Source of the DNA: Natrinema sp. DC36
GTDB lineage: Archaea; Halobacteriota; Halobacteria; Halobacteriales; Natrialbaceae
NCBI RefSeq assembly: GCF_020405225.1
Contig: NZ_CP084472.1
Span: forward strand, 3,906,001-3,970,000
Reading direction: 5' to 3'
Length of the DNA stretch: 64,000 nt
Position numbers and translations under genes: made by a program. Every line of letters starts with the position of its first letter. Positions within the stretch are counted from its first letter, which is position 1. Below, piece after piece: positions 1 through 8,628 of the stretch. The notes under the pieces are model-generated. The model was not told the origin of the DNA and did not search any database. It saw nothing but the letters and a program-made list of their open reading frames with translations.

Positions 1-650
1 CCGTAGACGATCTCGTACTCGTAGTCGGCGCGGATACAGCGGTCGAAGAGGTGTGCACAGTCGCGGTAGGAGAGCCACATCGCCTGTCCGCGCTCGTAGT
101 CGATCGGCGGGTGGCCCTGCGTGAGGTTGCCGATGCGGACGCAGACGACCGAGAGGTCGTATTCGTCGTGGTAGTATCTCCCCAGGGACTCGCCGGCGGC
201 CTTCGAGACGCCGTAGAGGTTGCTCGGCCGGGGGAGTTCGGTGCCGTCGAGGAGGTAGTCGTCGTGCTCGCGGTACAGGTCGGGCGTGCGCTCGTCGGTC
301 TCGTAGTTGCCGACGGCGTGGTTCGACGAGGCGAAGACGACCTGCTCGACGCCGGCGTCGACGGCGGCCTCGAAGATCGTCTGGGTGCCGTCGATATTGT
401 TTGTCAGGACGCTGTCCCACGGCGCTTCCGGTCGCGGATCGCCCGCGAGGTGAACCACGACGTCGATTCCCTCCATCGCCTCGCGGACGGCGTCCTCGTC
501 GGTGATGTCCGCGACGACGAACTCGCCCGGCTGGTCGTCCGTCGGGGGAGCGCGATCCAGCAACCGCCACTCGTGGTCGTCCGCGAGGCCGCCGAGGATG
601 GCGTCTCCGACTCGCCCCGCAGCCCCGGTGAGCAGGACTGACTGTGCCAT
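1..650 (-). CDS. azf: NAD-dependent glucose-6-phosphate dehydrogenase, Azf type (C-terminus outside window)
   Basis: Likely the haloarchaeal NAD(+)-dependent glucose-6-phosphate dehydrogenase, the cytosolic entry enzyme of the oxidative pentose phosphate pathway. The 216 visible residues open with a Rossmann glycine motif (TGAAGRVG, 8-15) and carry the SDR active-site pair Tyr146/Lys150 in NLYGVSKAAGE. They also contain DPRPEAPWDS and RIGNLTQGHPP stretches that I associate with Azf rather than with sugar-nucleotide epimerases. The ATG (648-650) lies about 26 nt downstream of a TATA-like tacttatcg, fitting a leaderless mRNA. About 45 C-terminal residues are missing at the window edge. Another extended SDR such as a uronate dehydrogenase is the alternative; the SDR fold is certain, the substrate is recalled from the family. 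Confidence 0.85.
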   Translation of the reverse strand, partial: MAQSVLLTGAAGRVGDAILGGLADDHEWRLLDRAPPTDDQPGEFVVADITDEDAVREAMEGIDVVVHLAGDPRPEAPWDSVLTNNIDGTQTIFEAAVDAGVEQVVFASSNHAVGNYETDERTPDLYREHDDYLLDGTELPRPSNLYGVSKAAGESLGRYYHDEYDLSVVCVRIGNLTQGHPPIDYERGQAMWLSYRDCAHLFDRCIRADYEYEIVY

Positions 651-777
651 TCGTTCGGTGTGAGGGACAGCGTCGATAAGTACCATGCGGTTCCGCTGCA
701 GTTCGGGCGGGAGTGTCACGCGACCCAGTGCAGCACCTGAGACCCACCCTTTCGTTCCTGACCGACGATCCACATGC

Positions 778-918
778 TGTGGTGCGCGCTGGGTCGCGGT
801 GAAGCCAACGGCGAACCGCGACACGAACACCGTGCGAGGGATGAGCGAGTGCAACGAGCGAATCGGTTGGGGAAGGCGTGGCGATTCCCTGTTGCCACGA
901 TAGCAGGACATGCTTCGT
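778..918 (+). repeat. Dispersed ~140-bp repeat, copy A
   Basis: This stretch is closely matched, in reverse orientation, by 56063-56209. Shared blocks include gcgcgctggg, cgaggga/gatgag, gagcgaatcggttgggga, ggcgtggcgattccc and gttgccacgatagcaggac. The copies differ by a few substitutions and one short indel. No protein-like reading frame is shared, and no transposase lies nearby. It fills most of the 651-1018 gap between azf and mptD, where I see no gene. It is probably a non-autonomous interspersed repeat; whether it is transcribed cannot be judged here. Confidence 0.8.
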
Positions 919-1018
919 TCCGTTATCCAACGTTCTACAGCCAGTCGATAGAACGACTCTCCCTGCGACGTTCCAGTACATCGCAATCCCCTTGCCGACC
1001 GCACGCGAGCACTGGCAC

Positions 1019-1378
1019 ATGCCGACAGACACGTCACCCACGGACGCCGAGGCCGCCTGCTTCGAGGCCGGCATCAAGTTCGGCTCGCTCTACCACCAGT
1101 TCGCCGGCACGCCCGTCTCGCCGGACAGCGCCGACAGCCTCGAGACGGCGATCGAAGACTCGATCGAGAACCAGCCCCACTGCGTCGACGTCTCCGTGGA
1201 CGTCCTGACCGACGAACTCGAGGCCGAACTCGCCGACTCGAGCGCCGACTACACCGAACTGACGGGTCGATTCCTCGCGGTTGAAATCGTCGTCGACTAC
1301 GAGGGCTGCGAGGTCGTCACGCGCATGGAAATGGAAGACGGCTATCCGCTGATGCGACTCGAGTCAGTTCGCGACTAG
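1019..1378 (+). CDS. mptD: Archaeal dihydroneopterin aldolase, MptD family
   Basis: A 119-residue protein of the archaeal dihydroneopterin aldolase family, which cleaves 7,8-dihydroneopterin to 6-hydroxymethyl-dihydropterin and glycolaldehyde in folate/methanopterin biosynthesis. The family signature FEAGIKFGSLYHQFAGTPV is at residues 15-33, with the conserved Glu16 and His26 expected at the active site. The C-terminus (VEIVVDYEGCEVVTRMEME) also fits the short family length of about 120 residues. The ATG at 1019 is chosen because the signature lies close to the N-terminus in the family; an upstream ATG at 878 would add 47 residues read through repeat A. It stands alone between a repeat and an intergenic hairpin region, on the strand opposite to azf. 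Confidence 0.85.
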   Translation: MPTDTSPTDAEAACFEAGIKFGSLYHQFAGTPVSPDSADSLETAIEDSIENQPHCVDVSVDVLTDELEAELADSSADYTELTGRFLAVEIVVDYEGCEVVTRMEMEDGYPLMRLESVRD

Positions 1379-1458
1379 GGATCTGACATTTCGATTTCTC
1401 GAGACGGCATTGAACGCGGGCGGTACGCAAGCATCCGCTCGCGTCGCGAGCGGTTTTC

Positions 1459-1563
1459 CGCCGGAGCGGGGTGAAACCCCGCGACGGCGGTCTTTTGGCA
1501 TCAACGGGTTTTGCCGGGGTTCGACCGAGTGAGAGAAGCGAACGAGGGAGGACCCCGGTAAAA
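1459..1563 (+). repeat. Two consecutive intergenic hairpins (REP-like or structured RNA)
   Basis: The 340-nt gap between mptD and the next gene holds two strong inverted repeats. Hairpin 1 (1459-1489) has outer arms cgccg/cggcg, a ga/ga internal loop, inner arms gcggggt/accccgc and a gaa triloop. Hairpin 2 (1509-1563) has arms ttttgccggggt/accccggtaaaa around a core containing gagtgag and gcgaacgag. That core resembles the hairpins found downstream of the tRNA genes in this window. The T-rich and A-rich flanks would suit a bidirectional terminator; a repeat-derived or RNA role is also possible. Confidence 0.6.
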
Positions 1564-1718
1564 GAGGTTGCTGGGTTGAGCAGTTACACCTCGATCGAAG
1601 TTCGATGACTTTCCTTTCGAAATCTCGATGCCGTTCGACGGATATCGATGCGCTCCCGACCGATTTCACTTTCACTTTCGGGCTATCTTTTAACCCCGGC
1701 GGTCGCAAAGACGATGAC

Positions 1719-2183
1719 ATGAGCCAAGCCACGCTCGGCGACGACGAGGAACTGTTCGGGGAAGCGGCCAACGAGATGCGCGAGGACGTCGAAGCATCGC
1801 TCGAGGAGGCCTGGGCGGCGCTGCCCGCCGCCGACGACATTTGGGAGACCGACGCCGACAACGTGCTGGGCGTCCTCAACGGCCTCAATTCGGCGCTCGA
1901 CGCCGGCGATGCCGAGGACAGCCTCCGCGATGCGAAAAAGTGGTTCACGATGGGCCAGCGCGCCGACGCCTTCGACGACGCGGACGACCTCGAGGAAGAG
2001 ATCGAAACCCTCGAGGAGGCCATCACGGACATCTCCGAGGCCGGCGAGCAGGTCGGCGAACTCACGTCGACGATTCCGGCACTGCGCGGGACGCTGCAGG
2101 ACGCTGGCCCCGCGGACGAGGCCGACGACGACGCGGACGCCGACGACGATGCGGACGCAGAAGACGAAGCGGACGAGGAGTAA
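1719..2183 (+). CDS. DUF5790-type haloarchaeal protein
   Basis: A 154-residue, extremely acidic soluble protein that I recognise as the haloarchaeal DUF5790 family (start MSQATLGDDEELFGEAAN). No catalytic motif or known fold can be named. Residues about 85-125 are helical and heptad-like (ADDLEEEIETLEEAITDISE), suggesting a coiled coil. The tail after residue 128 is almost entirely Asp/Glu/Ala. The start at 1719 is supported by a TATA-like atcttttaa about 27 nt upstream, which makes the in-frame ATG at 1605 unlikely. It is not in an operon; the next gene is convergent. Function unknown. Confidence 0.8.
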   Translation: MSQATLGDDEELFGEAANEMREDVEASLEEAWAALPAADDIWETDADNVLGVLNGLNSALDAGDAEDSLRDAKKWFTMGQRADAFDDADDLEEEIETLEEAITDISEAGEQVGELTSTIPALRGTLQDAGPADEADDDADADDDADAEDEADEE

Positions 2184-2228
2184 CCGATCGAACGCAGCCG
2201 ACTGTCGATCCCCGATCGCAATCGGTTC

Positions 2229-2966
2229 CTATCGTCGCTCGGGCCTCGAGACGTCACGCTCGTCGACCGCCTCGAGCAGCCGAGCCAGCGCGTCGGCGGC
2301 TAACTCGAGCAGTGTTTCTCCTCGCTGGGCGTCGCCCTCGTCCGGATCGCCGACGACCCCGTTTTCCGTAAACTCCGCCGCGTCATATGCTAGATTGACG
2401 TAACTCGTCCAGTCGCCCCACCCGTCGGCCGCGCCGGCTCGGGCCTCGTCGATCCGCCCCTCTCGAAGTAGGTCCGGCTCGAGGTGGCGCAAGAGCCCGG
2501 TCTCGAGGGGGCCGCCGTGGCCCATGTCTGCGGTGTGCTCGCCGACGCTCTCGAACCAGGTGAATGGAACGACGTAGGCGTCGCCGTTTCTGGTGAGTCG
2601 CCCGCCGACCTCCCGGAGGGCGTCGACGTTGCCACCGTGACCGTTGACGATGACGATGCGATCGAAGCCGTGGTAGGCCAGACTCTCGACGGCCTCGCCG
2701 ACGTAGTCGCGGAAGGTATCCTCGGAGACCCACATCGTCCCGGGGAACTGACGGTGTTCCTCGGCGATCCCGACCGGAATCGCCGGCGCGCGGACGACGT
2801 CCCGGTCGACTCGCTCGAGACCGGCGTCGGCGACCGCCTCGGCGGTCATCACGTCCGTCCCGAGGGGGGCGTGGGGGCCGTGCTGTTCCGTGCTGCCGAC
2901 GGGGACGACCGCGAGGTTCGTCTCGAGGTCTCGGACGTCCGTCCACGTCGCCGTGGTGAGGTCCAT
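2229..2966 (-). CDS. Creatininase-family amidohydrolase
   Basis: A 245-residue metal-dependent amidohydrolase of the creatininase superfamily. Residues 24-38 contain GSTEQHGPHAPLGTD, which supplies the family's metal ligands (Glu27, His29, Asp38). The later VNGHGGN and MGHGGPLETGLL motifs supply the remaining His and Glu ligands. Archaeal members include ArfB, the formylamide hydrolase of riboflavin/F420 synthesis, which is a plausible role because haloarchaea make F420. The sequence does not separate ArfB from other members of the family. I choose the ATG at 2966; an in-frame ATG at 2984 would add six residues. Its 3' end faces the DUF5790 gene, and the divergent PAP2 gene starts about 150 nt away. 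Confidence 0.8.
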   Translation of the reverse strand: MDLTTATWTDVRDLETNLAVVPVGSTEQHGPHAPLGTDVMTAEAVADAGLERVDRDVVRAPAIPVGIAEEHRQFPGTMWVSEDTFRDYVGEAVESLAYHGFDRIVIVNGHGGNVDALREVGGRLTRNGDAYVVPFTWFESVGEHTADMGHGGPLETGLLRHLEPDLLREGRIDEARAGAADGWGDWTSYVNLAYDAAEFTENGVVGDPDEGDAQRGETLLELAADALARLLEAVDERDVSRPERR

Positions 2967-3118
2967 GCGCGAGTATTTGCCCATGCGGATATGAAACTCT
3001 CGGTGGCCGAACCGCTCTCTCGCTCGAATTCTGGAGCGGCGGTCCTGCACGAGTGGAGCGGCCGACCCTGCATGTTCCACCCCGGTCGTTATTTTCGCTA
3101 GAGTGGAAGGCGGCGCGT

Positions 3119-4060
3119 ATGTATCGCGGCGCTGGCGTTCTCGAGGCTGTCCGCGACCTCGTCCCGGAGTGGGGCGCGGTCCTCGCCGCGGCCGTGACCC
3201 AACTCGGCGACGGCTGGTTCCTGCTCGTACTCGGGATTGGCGCGTCGTGGACCGTCGCGTGGCGACGCACGGCGCGACGCGGCCGGTGGCTCGAACGCGA
3301 CCGTCGCGCCCGGCAATCGGACGGCCCCTGGTTCGTCGCCGTCATCGTCGGCGGGTTGGCGGTGATGACGACATTGAAGCATTTCTTCGCGTTACCGCGT
3401 CCCGACCTCGCGACGCTCGATCCAGTCGTCCTCCCGTCGTCGATGCAGTCGCTGTACCTCTCGATCGCGAGCGCCGGTGGCTACGGGTTTCCGAGCGGTC
3501 ACGCAGTCGGCGCGACCGTCACCTACGGGCTGTTCGCGCTGGCACTCGATGCGGGGACGCGGCGACTCCGTCTCGCGGTCGCCGGCGTGATCGTCGCGGC
3601 GGTTTCGCTCACTCGGCTCGTTCTCGGCGTCCACTACCCGCTCGACGTCGTCGCGGGGATCGTCGTCGGGAGCGGATATCTCGCCGTGACGTGGTGGCTC
3701 CTCGAGCGATCGCCGTTCGATCGGACGGTCACCGCGTTCGCGCTCGCGTTGGGACTGGCCGGCGTCGCCGCGGTCGCCAGCGGACGCGCGGACAGCGCCG
3801 TCGCGTACGTCGCGCTCGCGGCCGGTGGGCTCGCGGGGTGGACGGCCGCGAACGGCGTACCGATGCGCGTATCGACGCCCGTCGAGCGGCACCGAGTCGA
3901 ACTGCTGATGGCCGTCGTCACCCTCACTGCCGTCGGCGGCTTCGGCGTTCTCGGCGGCCGGCCGAGACTGGTCGCCTCGGCGATGCTCCTCGGACTCCTG
4001 TCGGCGCTTCCGGCCGCCGTGTTCCCTCGGTTGGCGACCGACGAGACGACCGCACCCTGA
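3119..4060 (+). CDS. PAP2-superfamily membrane phosphatase
   Basis: A 313-residue integral membrane phosphatase of the PAP2/vanadium haloperoxidase superfamily, probably acting on a lipid phosphate or undecaprenyl/dolichyl pyrophosphate at the membrane. The three signature motifs are in order: KHFFALPRP (87-95), PSGH (125-128, with the catalytic His) and LTRLVLGVHYPLD (164-176). In the last motif the usual Ser is replaced by Thr, while Arg and the nucleophilic His remain. Hydrophobic segments occur before, between and after the motifs (about 6-8 helices), with an extra C-terminal membrane block after residue 200. The start at 3119 follows a TATA-like ttattttcg about 30 nt upstream. The substrate is not known. 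Confidence 0.88.
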   Translation: MYRGAGVLEAVRDLVPEWGAVLAAAVTQLGDGWFLLVLGIGASWTVAWRRTARRGRWLERDRRARQSDGPWFVAVIVGGLAVMTTLKHFFALPRPDLATLDPVVLPSSMQSLYLSIASAGGYGFPSGHAVGATVTYGLFALALDAGTRRLRLAVAGVIVAAVSLTRLVLGVHYPLDVVAGIVVGSGYLAVTWWLLERSPFDRTVTAFALALGLAGVAAVASGRADSAVAYVALAAGGLAGWTAANGVPMRVSTPVERHRVELLMAVVTLTAVGGFGVLGGRPRLVASAMLLGLLSALPAAVFPRLATDETTAP

Positions 4061-4124
4061 CCGCCCGCGTGCCACGGCGAACGCAGGCCCAACCCGTTTG
4101 CGGCATTGAGTCCTTCCCTCACGT

Positions 4125-4469
4125 ATGCCAGAAGACAGTCGCGAACTCGGCATCGAACTCGGCGACCTGCAGGAGACGCTCGAGAACCTGGAGTACCCGA
4201 TCGGTCACGACGAACTCCTCGAGGAACACGGCGACGAAACCGTCGAGATGAGCGGGAATACGACGACGCTCGAGGAACTCATCGGGCCGCTGAACGAGGA
4301 CGAGTACAGGGATTACGGTGAGGTCGAACAGGCGATCACGAACATGGTCGGCGACGAGGCGATCGGGCGGAAGAATTACAGCGACCGGACGCCGCCCGCA
4401 ACGGGCGAGGACAGGCAAGACGAGGGAGGGCCGGATCAGGAAGGACAGGAAGGACAGGAGTCGTTCTGA
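4125..4469 (+). CDS. DUF5789-type small protein
   Basis: A 114-residue acidic soluble protein resembling the haloarchaeal DUF5789 family. The diagnostic layout is an N-terminal LGIELGDLQETLENLEYPI, a central TTLEELIGPLNEDEY, and ITNMVGDEAIGRKNYSDR before a disordered Gly/Asp/Gln tail. No catalytic or metal-binding residues are visible. It follows the PAP2 gene by about 60 nt on the same strand and could be co-transcribed, though a functional link is unproven. Function unknown. Confidence 0.75.
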   Translation: MPEDSRELGIELGDLQETLENLEYPIGHDELLEEHGDETVEMSGNTTTLEELIGPLNEDEYRDYGEVEQAITNMVGDEAIGRKNYSDRTPPATGEDRQDEGGPDQEGQEGQESF

Positions 4470-4519
4470 TCGGCGTCCCGTTGGCCAGGCTGAACCGCAG
4501 TCGGGGGATACCGACCTGC

Positions 4520-5125
4520 TTACATCAGTCCGAGCAGAAACGAGCCGATACCGACGAGTACGGCGGCACTTATTGCATTCCCGTAGGAGGCGTTGTGGGT
4601 ATTCGAGATGCCGTGTGCGAGGATGTAGACACTCCAACCGATCACGACCAGATAGATGAGAACTTCTACTCTTCCGGATCCCCATTGCATCGCCTCGAGT
4701 TGGGCCTCGAGCTGCGCCGGATCTGTCGCATTGATCGTTCTGGACTCAATTTTTGACCGGAATTGAAATACCCGGAACGGAACAGCGAGGAGGTTCGGAG
4801 CGTACGCCCAGCCGGCGACGGCGAGGGCGTCGGCAAACGTCCCCGTGTTCGACGCCTTCCCGCCTAAAAAATGCATAATCGCAGCGACGACGAACCAGCC
4901 GATGACGAGACTGACCACTATTCCAGGGATCGTGAGTAAGAGCACTCCCCTCCGAGTGCCCTTCGAAACGCCTGTTATCTGGTCGAACAGCAACTGGATC
5001 ATCACGACCGTCATCACGACGCTCGCAACGACGAAAAGTGTAAACACGGCGAGGCTGGGAAGATGTACATCCTCGCGATCCGAGAAATAGTCGCCTGGTT
5101 TCAGGAGCGGTGTTCGCGGACTCAT
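4520..5125 (-). CDS. Yip1-domain membrane protein
   Basis: A 201-residue integral membrane protein with about five hydrophobic helices, of the Yip1/DUF1282 type. The features seen are a short charged N-terminus (TPLLKPGDYFSDRED), TM helices near 27-50, 65-90, 105-120, 150-170 and 180-200, and an amphipathic loop between helices 3 and 4. The start at 5125 is preferred over an upstream ATG at 5197 because a strong TATA-like cctatatagg sits about 40 nt upstream of it. Family members are widespread in archaea without an assigned reaction. It is convergent with the DUF5789 gene. Confidence 0.7.
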   Translation of the reverse strand: MSPRTPLLKPGDYFSDREDVHLPSLAVFTLFVVASVVMTVVMIQLLFDQITGVSKGTRRGVLLLTIPGIVVSLVIGWFVVAAIMHFLGGKASNTGTFADALAVAGWAYAPNLLAVPFRVFQFRSKIESRTINATDPAQLEAQLEAMQWGSGRVEVLIYLVVIGWSVYILAHGISNTHNASYGNAISAAVLVGIGSFLLGLM

Positions 5126-5239
5126 GTCATATATTTTGAATTGGTATGAATTAACTTTCACCCTATATAGGTGATATAGAGGGCCGAGTGCGAACATCGC
5201 GGTTCGACAATCGCGTCGCCAGACCCACGACGCTCGCGT

Positions 5240-7240
5240 TCAATCGTCCGTTTGCTCTACTTCCGTTCGTGCCTGCCGGCGCTGAGCCCGCTCGATGAAC
5301 TCTTCGGGAAGTTCGTCGATCTCGCCGGCCTGGACGCCCCAGAGGTGCGAGTAGAGTCCGTCGTTCGCGAGCAGTTCGTCGTGCGTCCCTCGTTCGACGA
5401 TCTCGCCGCCCTCGAGGACGAGGATCTGATCGGCGTCTTTGATCGTCGAGAGCCGGTGAGCGATGGCGAAGGTGGTCCGATCCGCTGCGAGTTCGTCGAT
5501 CGATCGTTGGATAAGCATCTCCGTCTCGGTATCGACGTCGCTGGTCGCCTCGTCTAGCACGAGGATGTCGGGGTCTTTGAGGATCGCGCGGGCGATCGAG
5601 AGCCGCTGGCGCTGGCCGCCGGAGAGTTTGACCCCGCGTTCGCCGACCTCGGTGTCGTACCCCTCGGGCAGGTTGGTGATGAAGTCGTGAGCCTCGGCCA
5701 TCTTCGCGGCCTCGATCACGTCCTCGCGGGACGCGTCGAAGGTGCCGTACGTGATGTTCTCTTCGACGCTGCCGTAGAAGAGGAAGGTGTCCTGACTCAC
5801 GTAGCCCAGCGACTCGCGGAGGCTGCGGAGCGTGACGTCTTCGACGTTCTGTCCGTCGACGCGGATCGCCCCCTCGTCGACGTCGTACATCCGCAAGAGG
5901 AGTTTGAGCACCGTCGATTTGCCGGCCCCCGTGGGACCGACCAGCGCGAGCGTCTCGCCGCCGTCGACGGTGAAATCGATCCCCTCGAGGATCGTCTCCG
6001 CGTCTCCCGAGTCCGGGTGCTCCTCGATTGACTCGCCTATGGTCCGTTCCGCCTCGCGATCGCCGTAGCTGAACGAAACGTCGTCGTACTCGACGCGGCC
6101 CTCGGTTACCTCGAGGTCTGGCGCGTTCGGTTCCTCGCCGACCCGGTTCGGTTCGTCCATCAGCCCGAAGATGCGCTCGCTCGAGGCGCGAGCGCGCTGG
6201 TACATGTTGATGATCTGCCCGAACTGGGCCATCGGCCAGATGAAGCGCTGAGTGTAGAGGATGAAGACGACGAACATCCCGGTACTGAGTTCGCCGGAGA
6301 ACGGTCCGGGCGGGCCCGAGATGACCCAGAGGCCGCCGACGAGGAAGGTGATGACGAAGCCGATTCCCGCGAGCACGCGCAGGCTGGGGAAGAACTTGAT
6401 CCGGGTCCGAATCGCGCCCCAGTTGGCGTCGAAGTAGTCTCGAGAGACGTCTTCGACCCGTTCGGATTCGTACTCCTCGGTCGTACTGGACTTGATGACC
6501 TGAATGCCCCCGAGGTTGTTCTCGAGTCGGGAGTTGACCTTCCCGACGGTCGAGCGGACCTGAGCATATTTGGGCTGGATGGTCTGGATGAACAGGTAGG
6601 TGAAGACGGCGATCAGCGGCACCGGGAGGAGCGCGATCAGGGCCAACTGCCAGTTGATCGCGAACAGCAGTCCCCCGATTCCCAGCACCATCACGAGCAG
6701 CCGAAAGAGGGAGTTCATCCCGTCGTTCAGAAACTTCTCGAGGCGGTTGACGTCGTTCGAGAGGATCGACATCATCTCGCCGGTCTGCTTGTCGGCGAAA
6801 AATCCCATGTCCAGGCGCTGCATCTCGTCGTAGGTGTCGGTCCGGATATCGTGCTGGACGTTCTGAGCGAAGATGTTGAACCCCCAGTTTCGGGTCCAGT
6901 GGAACACGGCCGAACAGAGAAAGGCACCCGCGATGATCCCGATCGTCAGCCAGAACTGTGCCAGCCGCCCCTCCGGGACGTAGGGGCCGATGAGCCCTCC
7001 GCCGATCGGGAACGCCTCGGCGTACGGAATCTCCCGGCGGATCACGGCGTCGATCGCGACCCCCAGCATGAGCGCCGGAAGCAGGTCCAGGATCCGAGCG
7101 AAAAAGCTCGCGACGACGCCGATGGCGGCGGCGCTCGTGTAGTTCGACCCGTACTCGAGGAACAGCCGCTTCATCGGATTCTCGATCTCCGCCCGCTGTT
7201 CCTCGAAGGGATCGTCCTCGTCCCAGTCGGCGTTACTCAT
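5240..7240 (-). CDS. ABC exporter, fused membrane and ATPase domains
   Basis: A 666-residue half-transporter of the MsbA/multidrug-exporter type, acting in the membrane as a homodimer. The N-terminal half (about 40-345) has six hydrophobic helices of a type I exporter domain. The C-terminal ATPase has Walker [10 protein letters not shown], a Q-loop ([11 protein letters not shown]), signature [14 protein letters not shown], Walker [13 protein letters not shown] and the switch histidine in AIAHRLST, so it looks catalytically complete. About 20 extra acidic residues precede the Walker domain ([14 protein letters not shown]). It stands alone, 33 nt from the DUF192 gene on the same strand. The substrate cannot be deduced. 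Confidence 0.93.
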   Translation of the reverse strand: MSNADWDEDDPFEEQRAEIENPMKRLFLEYGSNYTSAAAIGVVASFFARILDLLPALMLGVAIDAVIRREIPYAEAFPIGGGLIGPYVPEGRLAQFWLTIGIIAGAFLCSAVFHWTRNWGFNIFAQNVQHDIRTDTYDEMQRLDMGFFADKQTGEMMSILSNDVNRLEKFLNDGMNSLFRLLVMVLGIGGLLFAINWQLALIALLPVPLIAVFTYLFIQTIQPKYAQVRSTVGKVNSRLENNLGGIQVIKSSTTEEYESERVEDVSRDYFDANWGAIRTRIKFFPSLRVLAGIGFVITFLVGGLWVISGPPGPFSGELSTGMFVVFILYTQRFIWPMAQFGQIINMYQRARASSERIFGLMDEPNRVGEEPNAPDLEVTEGRVEYDDVSFSYGDREAERTIGESIEEHPDSGDAETILEGIDFTVDGGETLALVGPTGAGKSTVLKLLLRMYDVDEGAIRVDGQNVEDVTLRSLRESLGYVSQDTFLFYGSVEENITYGTFDASREDVIEAAKMAEAHDFITNLPEGYDTEVGERGVKLSGGQRQRLSIARAILKDPDILVLDEATSDVDTETEMLIQRSIDELAADRTTFAIAHRLSTIKDADQILVLEGGEIVERGTHDELLANDGLYSHLWGVQAGEIDELPEEFIERAQRRQARTEVEQTDD

Positions 7241-7273
7241 TCAACGGGGCTCGGGGGCCGCCGGCAATAAGAA

Positions 7274-7990
7274 TTACCGACGAGCCGAAATACGGCTGGC
7301 GTCGACCGCTGCTGGCGTGGTCGGCTCGCGATCTACAGTCGCGGCGACGCGCTCGAGTGAACCGGATCCGGCACTGGTAATGGTCGTCTGGTTCGACTCG
7401 AGGTCGATTTCGACTTCGTCGCCGACTTCGATCCCCGTCTCGTTCGCGTAGCCGCGTGGCACCTCGAGTACCCACTTGCCGCGCCCGGAGTACTCCAGAT
7501 CGTTGCCGTCCTCGTCAGGGCCGGGCGCGCGAGCGTGGTGAATCGTCGTAATCTCTCGATCGGCGTTGATGAAGATGATGTCGATGTCGAAGTCCATCTC
7601 GCGCATCACGTAGGTCAGGTCTCGCTCCTGGTTGTGGACGAATAACATCCCGTTACCCGGCTCGAGGGACTCGTGATCGCTCAACCCAGTGTAGCGTTCC
7701 TGCCTATCGTCTGCGATTTCGACATCGACGACGGCCTTGGGTTCTGGGCCAGCATCCCCATCGCTCCCATCGCTTCCGTTCGTCCCTTCACCCTCGGCGC
7801 TACCTCCGTTGCCCGATTCGGGATCCGCGTCAGCGCTTGGGTCGTCATCGGATCCATCGTCGAGGATCCGAACCTCGCCATCGTCAGGGCCCCAGGGGAC
7901 GGAGACGAGGCCAGCTTGTACGAGGACGATACCAACAGCTGCGACGACGGCGAGGACGAGGAGCCCTTTCCATACGCGCTCGAGAGCCAT
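7274..7990 (-). CDS. DUF192-domain protein with N-terminal membrane anchor
   Basis: A 238-residue protein with one N-terminal hydrophobic helix (residues 6-28), an acidic Gly/Ser/Asp-rich linker (about 35-85), then a DUF192 domain (about 88-200). Recognisable DUF192 elements are RYTGLSDHESLEPGNGMLF, MREMDFDIDIIFIN and GKWVLEVPRGYANETGI. The domain is therefore probably displayed on the outer face of the membrane. The ATG at 7990 fits a TATA-like aataaccttta about 28 nt upstream; an ATG at 8005 is the alternative. DUF192 proteins have no established enzymatic role. It is upstream of the ABC exporter on the same strand and could share a transcript. Confidence 0.85.
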   Translation of the reverse strand: MALERVWKGLLVLAVVAAVGIVLVQAGLVSVPWGPDDGEVRILDDGSDDDPSADADPESGNGGSAEGEGTNGSDGSDGDAGPEPKAVVDVEIADDRQERYTGLSDHESLEPGNGMLFVHNQERDLTYVMREMDFDIDIIFINADREITTIHHARAPGPDEDGNDLEYSGRGKWVLEVPRGYANETGIEVGDEVEIDLESNQTTITSAGSGSLERVAATVDREPTTPAAVDASRISARR

Positions 7991-8052
7991 GTATGATATC
8001 CGCAACGCGAGAGAGTAAAGGTTATTCGGACGGGGCGACTCGTCCCGGATAC

Positions 8053-8126
8053 GGGCTCGTAGTCTAGCTGGTTATGACGCGGCCTTTACAAGGCCGAGAT
8101 CGGTGGTTCGAACCCGCCCGAGCCCA
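8053..8126 (+). tRNA. tRNA-Val (UAC)
   Basis: A complete cloverleaf: acceptor arms gggctcg/cgagccc with discriminator A at 8126, a D-arm, anticodon stem cggcc/ggccg with loop tttacaa (anticodon TAC) and T-arm with loop ttcgaac. No CCA is encoded. There is no intron. It is followed by a 9-bp hairpin and two further copies of its own 3' end (next entry). Confidence 0.96.
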
Positions 8127-8420
8127 TTTCTCTGACGAACGATAGTGAGCCAGAGAAATGTATGCGAGGGCGGTTCGAACCCTATCAGTCGCGCGCAGCG
8201 AAGTCGATCGGAAGACGCGAAGCGTCTTCCGTGATGACGAGAGAGCTGCGCTCTCTCGAACCACGAGCACGTCTGATTTCGGTTCGAACCCGCCTGAGCC
8301 CATATTTCTGCCGCGAACAATCCGTGAGCGGCAGAAATCCGTCGCGAGTGGCGGGTTGAAATACGGAACGAGCGAACGGTAGTGAGCGAAGTTCAGGTGG
8401 TTCGAACCCGTCCGAGCCCA
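8127..8420 (+). repeat. tRNA-Val 3'-end duplications and hairpins (attachment-site scars)
   Basis: Two extra copies of the last 22 nt of tRNA-Val (T-loop to discriminator) lie at 8281-8302 and 8399-8420, each with one mismatch; a weaker partial copy is near 8170. The genuine end and the first copy are followed by perfect hairpins: 8126-8159 (atttctctg/cagagaaat) and 8304-8338 (atttctgccg/cggcagaaat). Between them are two triloop hairpins, 8210-8230 (ggaagacgc, gaa, gcgtcttcc) and 8238-8258 (cgagagagc, tgc, gctctctcg). No gene is visible from 8127 to 8628. The pattern suits repeated integration or excision at the tRNA 3' end, a common haloarchaeal attachment site. Confidence 0.75.
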
Positions 8421-8628
8421 TACTTCTCCTCCGAACGATCCATGACGGTTGAAATCCGTCTCGAGTGGTTCGAATCAGCGGGCAACTCGACTGCAACGAA
8501 CCCGCTCGATCCAATCCTGTACGAACGTTTTCCAACGTCGCTCTCTGTATCGGAAACCAAAGAAAACGGCCGAAGCGACGCCACGGCAGCGCGATCGAAT
8601 GTGATCCGAAATCGATCGATCGACCGGA

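Noticed and set aside
8205-8260. CRISPR-like array near tRNA-Val
   Set aside because: The hairpins differ in sequence and spacing and there are no regular spacers or cas genes.
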